Source: Bicyclus anynana
Lineage: Eukaryota; Arthropoda; Insecta; Lepidoptera; Nymphalidae
Direction: 5' to 3'
Assembly (NCBI RefSeq): GCF_947172395.1
Contig: NC_069105.1
Location: 1,240,001 to 1,304,000 of the forward strand
Length of the DNA stretch: 64,000 nucleotides
In this document: piece after piece, positions 34,201 to 38,455 of the stretch
How the letters are laid out: each line of letters opens with the position of its first letter
How positions within the stretch are numbered: the stretch's first letter is position 1
Position numbers and translations under genes: made by a program
The notes under the pieces: generated by a model
The model's input: only the letters and a program-made list of their open reading frames with translations
Databases searched by the model: none
What the model was told of the DNA's origin: nothing

Positions 34201-36925
34201 TCCATGGTGTGACGTCATCCAGGGCACGGATGTCATAAGTGGGAAAAGGCAGCGTTGTGGCTGTGATGGCAGAGGGCAAGGAACATGCGCTTGCTGTGGG
34301 CATTACGTCTCTATCTACCGATGATATGTAAGTAATTAACAGTATATCCATGGTGTGACGTCATCCAGGGCACGGATGTCATAAGTGGCAAAAGGCAGCG
34401 TTGTGGCTGTGATGGCTGAGGGCAATGAACATGCGCTTGCTGTGGGCATTACGTCTCTATCTACCGATGATTTGTAAGTAATGAACAATGTATCCATGGT
34501 GTGATGTCAACCGGGGCACGGATGTCACAAGTGGAGATGGCAGTGTTATTGGTGTGATGGCGGAGGGCAAGGAACATGCGCTTGCTGTAGGCATTACGTC
34601 TTTGTCTACCGATGATATGTAAGTAATGAATAATGTATACATGGTCTGACGTCTTACGGGGCACGAATGTCACAAGTGGAAAAAGGCAGCGTTGTGGCTG
34701 TGATGGCTGAGGGCAAGGATCATGCGCTTGCTGTAGGCATTACGTCTTTGTCTACCGATGATATGTAAGTAACGAGCAATGTATCCATGGTGTGACGTCA
34801 CCCGGGGCACGGATGTCACAAGTGGGAAAAGGTAGTGTTATAGCTGTGCTGGCTGAGGGCAAGGAACATGCGCTTGCTGTGGGTATTACGTCTCTATCTA
34901 CCGATGATATGTAAGTTGTTTGGCATATCTACACCTAACACTAAAGTCTATGTTAGGGACAAGAATGTCACAAGTTTTGTAGCAGTGATGGCTGAGGGAA
35001 AGGAACATGCACTCGCTGTGGGCATTATAACTCAATCTACCAATGATATGTTAGTAATCTTATAATAAAAGGACGCATAATCAAGTAGAAAATTTCACTT
35101 AAAAACTGGCCTGCTTTGACTTGCCTTTCAATATAGTCCAATATTCAATAAAATCCCAAATTCAGAGCAAATTCAACCTTAAGGATTAAGATTAAGGTTG
35201 AATTTGCAAATGCGGCTACTTGAATTGAGTGCCAAGAAGTTGTGTTTGGCACTCATTAAGTGGGGACGTTTTTTGGTTGCTGATTGTGCATCCACTTTTA
35301 ATAGGAGATCGATGGTTAGTAATGTTACAATGTATCCAATCATCCATCTGACGTCACCCGAGACAAGGTTGTCACAAGTGGAGAATACGGTTTAGTAGAT
35401 GTGATGCTTAAAACAAATAAAACTCAAGTAATTTAGAATGTATCTATGGTCTGACGTCACAAGTGACGTCACGTCACTTCTACTAGTGACATATAGTAGA
35501 TATGTCACAAATGGCAAAGGGCAGCGTTGTGGCAGTGATGGTTGAGAGCATTTTTACTCCTGTAAAGTAAGTATTAGGTACTTTGGCGTAAATAAGAAGA
35601 TAATCGTTTTTGGCGTAAATTCCACGGTCCATAGTTCAGTGTAAGAATGTCAAAATTGGAAAATAATAAAAATAAACCGAGCGTTTGGTCACTCAGATAT
35701 TTTGTTATTAAAGACTTATGTTTACAGTGCTGACCACGAAAAAGGCGATAACCTTTATACATTTTGTAACAGGACTTCAAAGTTCATATCTATATTCTAG
35801 GTATAGATAAGAAAAGTGAATCATAAACGTGCATTGTATGTATAGTTGTAGGTATATTATGTATTTCATACTTGTTTATCTTGGAAACAAGTGTAACGAT
35901 TTTATTTTTCCGGTCATAAAAATCCATAGGTAATACCTATTTTTGATTTTATCTTAAACACTAAATTGGTGGTTTATAGTTTTTATCGTTGTTTGTGGAA
36001 AAATATTTAAATTACAAATTGAAGGGCAATTAAAAAAAATATTTACTAAGTCGAGGTCAGTACTACACAATTAATGAATTCCATTGGATTAGCTTCCATT
36101 TTCTCACAAAAAATATACATAATATATTTTGTAATAATTTTTATAACACATTTGCTCGTAAAGTATCGCTTTTTTTCACCAATTTTAATGAGATATTAAA
36201 AGTGCCGTAATGTAAAGAAAAATGCACATGTGCTGCAATGTAATATAAAATCTTTATAATGCGTCTACGAACGGTACTTTTTTAAATCTTAGCGAAGAGT
36301 TTTTATGTCAGAACAAGTGCTCAACATTTTATGAATAAAATTAACTTTGTGAGATAAAATATAATAAATAAACATTTACTTCTTTAATTTTAATAATTTT
36401 GACAATAAATAACTACAATAAATTTGTAACAGAAACACAAACATATTCAGCATTCGCTAATAATGATTAATAAATGAGTACCATGCTTGAATTTTGATTA
36501 AGAGCCGTGATAGCCTAGTGGATATGACCTTTGCTTCCTATTCCAGAAGGTGTGGGTTCGAATCCGGTCCGGGGCATGCAAACTCCAACTTTTTAAGTCG
36601 TGTGCATTTTAAGATATTAAATATCACGTGTCTCTAACGGTGAAGGAAAAACATCGTGAGGAAACCTGCATACCAGAGAATTTTCTAAATTCTCTGCATG
36701 TGTGAAGTCTGCCAATCCGCATTGGGCCAGCGAGACTATTGGCCTAACCCCTCTCATTCTGAGAGAAGACTCGAGCTCAGCAATGAGCTAAATATGGGTT
36801 GACAATGATAATGATGATGTTTGATTATTATTATTTGTTTCAGTGCCAAAGTCAACAAAGGCGTAGGGATAGAGAACTGTCATTACTTGAACGACGGCTT
36901 GTGGCAGATGAAACCGGTGAAGTGA
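7271..36925 (+). CDS. MCTS1: MCTS1, translation reinitiation factor; exons 7271-7281, 28745-28897, 32493-32593, 33980-34181, 36844-36925
   Basis: Five exons join in phase (11, 153, 101, 202 and 82 nt) to 182 residues plus TGA. Human MCTS1 has 181. Residues 1-8 MFKKFDEK and the C-terminus (GIENCHYLNDGLW) are diagnostic. The N-terminal DUF1947/pre-PUA domain spans about 1-90 and the PUA domain about 92-172 (VDKGAIRFVLSGANIMCPGLTSPGA). With DENR, MCTS1 acts on the 40S subunit to recycle deacylated tRNA and allow reinitiation after upstream ORFs. The first coding exon is only 11 nt and intron 1 is 21.5 kb, containing the AdipoR gene. Downstream of exon 4, six extra copies of its 3' half and donor are present. 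Splicing from any of those would retain the in-frame TAA at ATG-TAA and truncate the protein after about 157 residues. The gene itself is intact. Confidence 0.95.
7823..8012 (-). mobile_element. Helitron, subfamily B
   Basis: Begins CTAGCTGACGCCGC and ends TATATTAGTATAGA, in reverse orientation, with the module CAAATCGGACCAGTAGTTCC. It lies in MCTS1 intron 1 upstream of AdipoR. Confidence 0.85.
8290..8724 (+). promoter_or_regulatory. AdipoR promoter/5' UTR region
   Basis: A repeat-free, locally GC-richer stretch before the AdipoR ATG. An initiator-like GCGACAGTTC at 8426-8435 is a possible start site. The exact transcript start cannot be read from the sequence. Confidence 0.35.
8725..9885 (+). 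CDS. AdipoR: adiponectin receptor protein (PAQR family), intronless
   Basis: A single 386-residue frame. The acidic cytoplasmic N-terminus covers about 1-125, then the family signature NVCHFRHLPRWLQDNDYL precedes a seven-helix PAQR core. The zinc-binding histidines align with human AdipoR1 H191/H337/H341: H200 in FAYHTLYCHSE, and H346 and H350 in QSHQIFHVL, with the same 146-residue spacing. TETGNIWTHLLG (144-155) and LDYCGIALLIMGSFVPW (216-232) are also conserved. AdipoRs are inverted-topology membrane proteins with ceramidase activity that control lipid and glucose metabolism and, in insects, membrane fluidity. The ATG at 8725 is the first in frame. The gene lies in MCTS1 intron 1 on the same strand and has no intron in its coding part. 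The frame is intact with no poly(A) remnant next to the stop, so it looks functional. Ancestral intron loss or an old retrocopy are both possible. Confidence 0.95.
   Translation: MWEVDSDSGSQSASSDGLRRRQGWDPEAESLASQIDELDEVLAEEEEGCPLPSTPEDQHLLDAEMAEVLKAGVLSDEIDLGALAHNAAEQAEEFVRKVWEASWNVCHFRHLPRWLQDNDYLHKGHRPPLPSFSACFASIFRIHTETGNIWTHLLGCVAFIGVAIYFLTRPSIEIQMQEKMIFGVFFVGAIVCLGFSFAYHTLYCHSEMVGKLFSKLDYCGIALLIMGSFVPWLYYSFYCHYRPKIIYLSVVIVLGILSIIVSLWDRFSEPRLRPLRAGVFMGFGLSGVVPAIHYGITEGWFDQVSKASLGWLVLMGLLYILGAMFYALRVPERWFPGKCDIWFQSHQIFHVLVIVAAFVHYHGISELASYRVTVGECSMPPSSIAF
9886..12440 (+). other. probable long AT-rich 3' UTR of AdipoR
   Basis: About 2.5 kb directly after the stop codon have no SINE, Helitron or MITE, in contrast to everything further downstream. 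AATAAA occurs at 10167-10172 and, best placed before a T-rich stretch, at 12424-12429. A Pumilio-like TGTAAATA lies at 11153-11160 and there are many ATTTA elements. The extent is inferred from lack of repeats. Confidence 0.5.
11332..11352. repeat. short telomere-like (CCTAA)4
   Basis: Four perfect copies of CCTAA, the complement of the insect telomeric TTAGG, within the putative AdipoR 3' UTR. It is short enough to be chance or a repair-mediated insertion. Confidence 0.7.
12640..12889 (+). mobile_element. Helitron with internal GGGTA minisatellite
   Basis: Starts with a CTATATAAAAATAAGTCGGG module, has an array of GGTAGGGTA units at about 12786-12838, and ends ACGAAGTCGCGGGCGTCCGCTAG. Confidence 0.75.
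13200..13390. repeat. dispersed repeat also present at 17605-17775
   Basis: Shares AATCACCGCAA.AAGTGATCCG, a TACACATGCACAATTT-like segment and CACAACTC.ACATTGTAGAC with the second copy. Class unknown. Confidence 0.6.
13392..13761 (-). mobile_element. Helitron, subfamily A, dimeric form
   Basis: Reverse-oriented, starting CTAGCGGACGCCCGCGACTT. The internal module occurs twice (two CCGGGATAAAAA blocks and two AAATTTCAGC blocks). It ends AAAATTAGTATA. Confidence 0.8.
14025..14085 (+). mobile_element. tRNA-like SINE head
   Basis: Degenerate A-box (GTGGTTCAGTGGTTCGCCCG) and B-box (AGTTCGAATCCTGGG) sequence without a cloverleaf I can pair, so a SINE head and not a tRNA gene. Confidence 0.55.
14185..14280. 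repeat. ACTGTACAGTT-rich repeat, second copy at 28074-28200
   Basis: Both copies contain ACAGACCTTCAGTTTT and several AACTGTACAGTT palindromes, probably a MITE end. Class unknown. Confidence 0.55.
14671..14833. mobile_element. 163-bp Harbinger-like MITE
   Basis: Perfect 18-bp terminal inverted repeats (TGTCAGCCACTGACGATC) are flanked by TTA on both sides, the 3-bp duplication typical of PIF/Harbinger. An inner palindrome (GTGTGTTGGTCGCGAT / ATCGCGACTAACACAC) makes it foldable. Confidence 0.75.
15321..15545 (+). mobile_element. Helitron fragment, subfamily C
   Basis: Starts TCTATACTAATATTATAAAG, then GAGGTAAAGTTTGTAAG and AACTACTGGTCCGATTT. The 3' end is not recognisable. Confidence 0.7.
15891..16077 (-). 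mobile_element. Helitron, subfamily C
   Basis: Reverse-oriented: GACGCCCGGCGC at the left, AATCGGTCCAGTAGATCC inside, TTATATTATTAGCATAGA at the right. Confidence 0.65.
16078..16590 (+). mobile_element. Helitron with a large GGGTA minisatellite
   Basis: About 380 bp (16165-16545) of variant GGTAGGGTAGGGGTA units, then ACGCGGACGAAGTCGCGGGC and CTAG at 16587-16590. The long proline/tyrosine-rich open frames on the minus strand are artefacts of the repeat. Confidence 0.75.
17280..17775. other. gene-free stretch with a GC-richer patch and a dispersed repeat
   Basis: 17365-17520 is GC-richer than its surroundings (GCGTCGCGCGTCAATCGC) without a credible gene. 17605-17775 is the second copy of the repeat at 13200-13390. 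No coding pattern seen. Confidence 0.4.
18050..18249 (-). mobile_element. Helitron, subfamily B
   Basis: CTAGCTGACGCCGCGCGG at the left, ATAATATTAGTATAGA at the right, with AAATCGGACCAGTAGTTCC inside. Confidence 0.85.
18630..18690 (-). mobile_element. Metulj-like SINE fragment
   Basis: ATCAACCCAT joined to GAGGGGTTAGGCCAATAG and CCACGCTGGCCCAATGCGG, with the middle deleted. Confidence 0.7.
18700..20010. other. gene-free stretch in MCTS1 intron 1
   Basis: AT-rich, no family I recognise and no coding pattern. Short open frames have no start context or homology that I can see. Confidence 0.4.
20020..20205 (+). mobile_element. RTE-type LINE C-terminal fragment
   Basis: The frame across a C homopolymer reads RWTDDIKRV-like, then WMQVAQYRDVWKSL and AYVLQWTSIG, the conserved end of RTE/BovB-like ORF2. 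It is decayed and 5' truncated. Confidence 0.7.
20785..20920 (-). mobile_element. third SINE-like repeat, second copy
   Basis: TTTGCCATATCTTTTAAATA, CCAATATTTCC and TTAGGAGTGGGTACGACAAT match the copy at 2115-2240. Confidence 0.55.
20947..21020 (-). mobile_element. Helitron, subfamily B, truncated
   Basis: Retains only AGTTCCTGAGAATAGCGCG through CTTTATAATATTAATATAGA. Confidence 0.7.
21022..21195 (+). mobile_element. Helitron, subfamily C
   Basis: TATAGAGGTACAGTTTG start, ACGGGAACGGGAACTACGCG and a degenerate GGGCGTTGGCTA end. Confidence 0.6.
21254..21848. mobile_element. DNA element with AGGGTTGCCAAC inverted ends, split by a Helitron
   Basis: AGGGTTGCCAAC at 21255-21266 and its exact complement at 21836-21847. 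The interior is rich in AAATATAGTA. A subfamily B Helitron sits at 21630-21816. Without it the element is about 400 bp. Confidence 0.65.
21630..21816 (+). mobile_element. complete 187-bp Helitron, subfamily B
   Basis: Starts TCTATACTAATATTATAAAG and ends GTCAGCTAG, inserted between A and T with no target duplication, as Helitrons do. Confidence 0.9.
22150..23030. other. gene-free stretch in MCTS1 intron 1
   Basis: No gene or recognised family. A GGAGTCGGAG..TCGGAGTCGGAAG patch near 22330-22375 is a degenerate simple repeat. Confidence 0.4.
23036..23075 (-). mobile_element. Helitron 3' end fragment
   Basis: CTAGCGACGCCCGCGACTTTG, the terminal hairpin only. Confidence 0.6.
24131..24905. repeat. 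tandem array, 130-bp unit, about six copies
   Basis: The phrase GGGTCTG(A/G)TGAT(G/A)AAGACGA recurs at 24261, 24391, 24521, 24651 and 24781, exactly 130 bp apart, after a diverged first unit. Similar peptides in each unit on the minus strand reflect the repeat, not a gene. Confidence 0.92.
24966..25250. repeat. long inverted repeat, arms about 120 bp
   Basis: The left arm (about 24968-25090) and right arm (about 25130-25249) are near-perfect complements (one missing base and a small mismatch cluster near the loop). The loop is about 40 nt. If transcribed it would make a long double-stranded hairpin. Confidence 0.9.
25410..25672 (-). mobile_element. SINE, second family
   Basis: TTAGCCCTTGATTACAATCT, CATCGTACCGGAACGCTAA, GCCGGTAGGGTGGTAACTAG and CCAGACCTGGACCAATT, in minus orientation. 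The tRNA head is mostly lost. Confidence 0.85.
26040..26360 (+). mobile_element. decayed Helitron-like repeat
   Basis: Ends AAGCTGATGAAGTTGCAGGC then GTTCGTTAGT, a degenerate version of the 3' hairpin and CTAG. 26690-26920 is a related decayed copy. Confidence 0.45.
26484..26680 (+). mobile_element. complete Helitron, subfamily B
   Basis: TCTATACTAATATTATAAAT start, AAACCGCGCGGCGTTAGCTAG end, inserted between A and T-rich sequence. Confidence 0.88.
26968..27008. repeat. 13-bp perfect inverted repeat
   Basis: GACTGTGTAGGTA and its exact complement flank a 15-nt loop. Confidence 0.7.
27281..27489 (-). mobile_element. SINE, second family
   Basis: AACCCTTGACCAATCTCAGC, GGAAGCGGGCTAACTTGTTA and TTGCCGGTAGGGTGGTAATC. 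Confidence 0.8.
27543..27800 (-). mobile_element. Metulj-like SINE
   Basis: Tail ATTATCAACCCATATTCGG through AGACACGTGATATTTAAT and CCGGACCGGATTCGAA. The A-box end is lost. Confidence 0.85.
28074..28200. repeat. ACTGTACAGTT-rich repeat, second copy
   Basis: Matches 14185-14280 over ACAGACCTTCAGTTTT and AACTGTACAGTTAAAACTG. Confidence 0.55.
28242..28400 (-). mobile_element. Helitron, subfamily B, truncated
   Basis: CTAGCAGACGCCGCGCGG start (reverse), AAATCGGACCATTAGTTCC inside. The 5' terminus is lost. Confidence 0.75.
28440..28558 (-). mobile_element. Helitron, subfamily D, fragment
   Basis: GGAAATATATTTCATGTACAG, GACCTCTCAACAGATTTATT and ATAAGTATAGA match the 5' end of the element at 57598. 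Confidence 0.65.
28745..28897 (+). CDS. MCTS1: MCTS1 exon 2
   Basis: The acceptor is TTCTAAATTCCAG and the donor is TG/GTATGT. It encodes residues 4-54 of the pre-PUA domain. A SINE begins 53 bp downstream. Confidence 0.95.
28950..29264 (+). mobile_element. full-length Metulj-like SINE
   Basis: The tRNA-like head GCCGTGATAGCCCAATGG and B box GGTTCGAATCCGGTC are followed by the complete body and a GATAATGATAATGA tail. It lies just downstream of MCTS1 exon 2. Confidence 0.92.
29764..29826 (-). mobile_element. Metulj-like SINE tail fragment
   Basis: ATCATCATCATCATTATCAA, then TCGGCTCACTGCTGAGCTCG. Confidence 0.75.
30538..30880 (+). mobile_element. Helitron, subfamily E, with GGGTA minisatellite
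   Basis: Starts TATATATATAAAAATGAATG, has GGTAGGGGTA units at about 30734-30835, and ends AAGCCGGGTCCGCTAG. Confidence 0.78.
31130..32440. other. gene-free stretch in MCTS1 intron 2
   Basis: AT-rich with a short GATT/GATC simple repeat near 31229-31250. No gene or repeat family recognised. Confidence 0.4.
32493..32593 (+). CDS. MCTS1: MCTS1 exon 3
   Basis: The acceptor is TTTTGTTACAG and the donor is AAAT/GTAAGA. It encodes residues 55-88, including HDHIEIMVN and LLFFRHREGP. Confidence 0.95.
32680..32876 (+). mobile_element. Metulj-like SINE, 5' truncated
   Basis: TATCACGTGTCTCAAACGGT through GAATATGGGTTGATAA, 87 bp downstream of MCTS1 exon 3. Confidence 0.85.
33221..33515 (-). mobile_element. 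GC-rich, coding-like retroelement fragment (unidentified)
   Basis: Clearly GC-richer than the surrounding intron. The minus strand has a mostly open frame with a few stops, as expected of a decayed retroelement gene. I do not recognise the family. Confidence 0.35.
33579..33810 (+). mobile_element. Helitron, subfamily A
   Basis: CACTAATATTATAAAGGCG start, CGGATGAAGTCGCGGGCG and CCGCTAG end. It ends 170 bp before MCTS1 exon 4. Confidence 0.85.
33980..34181 (+). CDS. MCTS1: MCTS1 exon 4 (PUA core)
   Basis: The acceptor is TTTCCTTTTCAG and the donor is GATAT/GTAAGT. It encodes residues 89-155 of the PUA domain. Residues about 116-155 are the part copied in the downstream array. An apparent ATG upstream at 33877 is intronic. 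Confidence 0.95.
34208..35060 (+). repeat. six-fold tandem array of the MCTS1 exon 4 3' half plus its splice donor
   Basis: The unit is 120 nt of exon 4 (from 34062), the GTAAGT donor and 26 nt of intron. Donors stand at 34182 (real), 34328, 34474, 34619, 34765 and 34911, and a weaker GTTAGT at 35050, so the period is 145-146 bp except for the last copy. Copies one to five are very close to exon 4, including GAGGGCAAGGAACATGCGCT and the GTAAG donor. The sixth is diverged and shortened. The unit excludes the exon's acceptor and 5' half and is not a multiple of three. It lies wholly in intron 4. Confidence 0.95.
35330..35660 (+). repeat. decayed relics of the MCTS1 exon 4 array
   Basis: Fragments resembling the unit reappear: CTGACGTCACCCGAGAC..GTCACAAGTGGAG at about 35349-35380, and GACGTCAC...GGGCAGCGTTGTGGCAGTGATGG at about 35453-35545. 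A faint trace lies near 35620-35660. None keeps a full unit or donor, so the array was once longer or is older on this side. Confidence 0.65.
35700..36490. other. gene-free stretch in MCTS1 intron 4
   Basis: AT-rich. No gene or repeat family recognised. Confidence 0.4.
36502..36819 (+). mobile_element. full-length Metulj-like SINE next to MCTS1 exon 5
   Basis: Head GCCGTGATAGCCTAGTGG and B box GGTTCGAATCCGGTC, complete body, tail GATAATGATGATG. The exon 5 acceptor lies about 24 nt beyond. Confidence 0.9.
36844..36925 (+). CDS. MCTS1: MCTS1 exon 5 and stop
   Basis: The acceptor is TTATTTGTTTCAG. It encodes the C-terminal 27 residues through GIENCHYLNDGLWQMKPVK and TGA. A SINE ends about 24 bp before the exon. 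Confidence 0.95.
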
Positions 36926-36989
36926 AGATCTTTGCTTAATCTAGACTTGCTATAAGTTTTTTTTAATGTATTAATATTAATGTAACGTG

Positions 36990-36995
36990 ATTAAA
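36990..36995 (+). terminator. possible MCTS1 polyadenylation signal
   Basis: ATTAAA, a common variant signal, 65 nt past the stop codon with T-rich sequence downstream. No canonical AATAAA lies closer. Confidence 0.4.
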
Positions 36996-37067
36996 TGGCT
37001 TATTTCTTTTTTAAATTGTGTATTTTTTTTTATATATAATTTACGATGGACTATCAGTCTAACGACT

Positions 37068-37128
37068 ATAATTCTGAGAGGAGAGGAGACTCGTGCTCAA
37101 CAGTCAACCGAATATGGATGATGATGAA
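37068..37128 (+). mobile_element. Metulj-like SINE tail fragment
   Basis: TTCTGAGAGGAGAGGAGACTC and CGAATATGGATGATGATGAA. Confidence 0.65.
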
Positions 37129-37157
37129 GTACATTATTACACTTGATAGCATAGTAT

Positions 37158-37362
37158 TCGCGTGATAGCCTAGTGGATATGACCTCTGCCTAGGATTTCT
37201 GAGGGTGTAGGTTCGAATCAGGTCCGGGGCATGCACTTCCAACTTTTCAGTTGTATGCATTTTAAGAAATTAAATATCACGTGTCTCAAACGGTGAAGGA
37301 AAAACATCGTGAGAAAACCTGCATACCTAAGGATTTTCTCAATTCTCTCTGTGTGTGAAGAC
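37158..37362 (+). mobile_element. Metulj-like SINE, 3' truncated
   Basis: Head GCGTGATAGCCTAGTGG to CTCTGTGTGTGAAGAC, in the MCTS1-ETFDH intergenic region. Confidence 0.85.
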
Positions 37363-37680
37363 AAAAATGTTTGCCTAAAATAAACATGACAGCGACTTAA
37401 CATAAGTAGGATGTTTCAACTTTTGGGCGCACGCTTAAAACTCAGGAAAAAAGAAAAAAAGAAATTGCTTTTTTAATTTTTCTCATTTCTGAATTGAAAT
37501 TATATAGGCAGCTTTTATGTACGTGGTAGCTATGCTCCTGATCCAGAGAATCCCCGCGCCTCGCTTGAAGTCGTCAGTCCATCAGGTGAGGGGTCGACCA
37601 ACATTGCGCTTTCTAGTGCAGTGGCATACAGGAATAAAATAAAGCCTATGTTACTCCAAGGTAATATTGCTTTTTATTGA

Positions 37681-37876
37681 CTAACTGGCGGACGCTCGCA
37701 ACTTCGTCCGCCGGAAATTAAATTTTTCACAAATGGATATTTCCGGGATGAAAAGCCTATGTGTTAATCCAGAGTAAAATCAATTTCTATTCCAAATTTC
37801 AGCCAAATCGGTTCAGTAGTTGCGGCCTTAAAGAGAACAAACATCCATACAAACTTTCGCGTTTAATATATTAGTA
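37681..37876 (-). mobile_element. Helitron, subfamily A
   Basis: Reverse-oriented, with CTAACTGGCGGACGCTCGC at the 3' terminus (CTAG degenerated to CTAA), ending TTAATATATTAGTA. Confidence 0.7.
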
Positions 37877-37879
37877 GGA

Positions 37880-38421
37880 AGAATTTTTCAAATCGGTTTC
37901 AAAGCCTATTTTAAGGAAATAAACAATCGAAATTGCAAAATACCGAAAATACTGAACACATTTTCATTTAGATTCGAAGTTAAATATACTCGTAATGTAG
38001 GATAGGCAAAGCTAGGAGCAACATATAGGTTACTGCTCACTTTGGACTAATTTTAGGTCTAAACTCTAAAATCTCTTAAAAATAGTCATTCATAAACAAA
38101 TAACAATAATTTAAAACTGAAATTTGAATTGAGCGCGTTTATTTATAGTTTTGACATTAGATTATAGTTCAGACGTTCCATTTTAAGAAATAAATTCTTA
38201 TAATAATTTCAATATTCATGGCGCTCATGGCACAGAAAACATAATAGTACACTAGGACTATGGTCCACAGGACGATCGATTGTATTTCCTTTTTAATATT
38301 TTTTTTTATATTTTAAAACTCATCCTTTAACCAACTCACCAATCAAATTTAGTTTCACACAAAGTGACAATATTTTGACATTAGGAAGTTTAGAGAGAAA
38401 CGGAACGTATGTTTTTGAAAA
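37880..38421 (+). promoter_or_regulatory. ETFDH upstream region
   Basis: Mostly repeat-free sequence between the last Helitron and the ETFDH start codon. It presumably contains the promoter and 5' UTR. No clear core motif. Confidence 0.35.
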
Positions 38422-38455
38422 ATGGCGACAGCACTTGTTAGTTCGTCTCGTCAGG
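38422..38455 (+). CDS. ETFDH: ETFDH exon 1
   Basis: 34 nt from ATG to the G/GTAAAT donor. Encodes residues 1-11, the start of the targeting peptide. The phase matches exon 2 through the acceptor at 38833; other ATGs near exon 2 do not give a spliced frame. Confidence 0.85.

Noticed and set aside
34062..35060. MCTS1 tandem array as a CRISPR-like or ordinary satellite array
   Set aside because: The units are contiguous with no spacers and derive exactly from the host exon, its donor and the adjacent intron.
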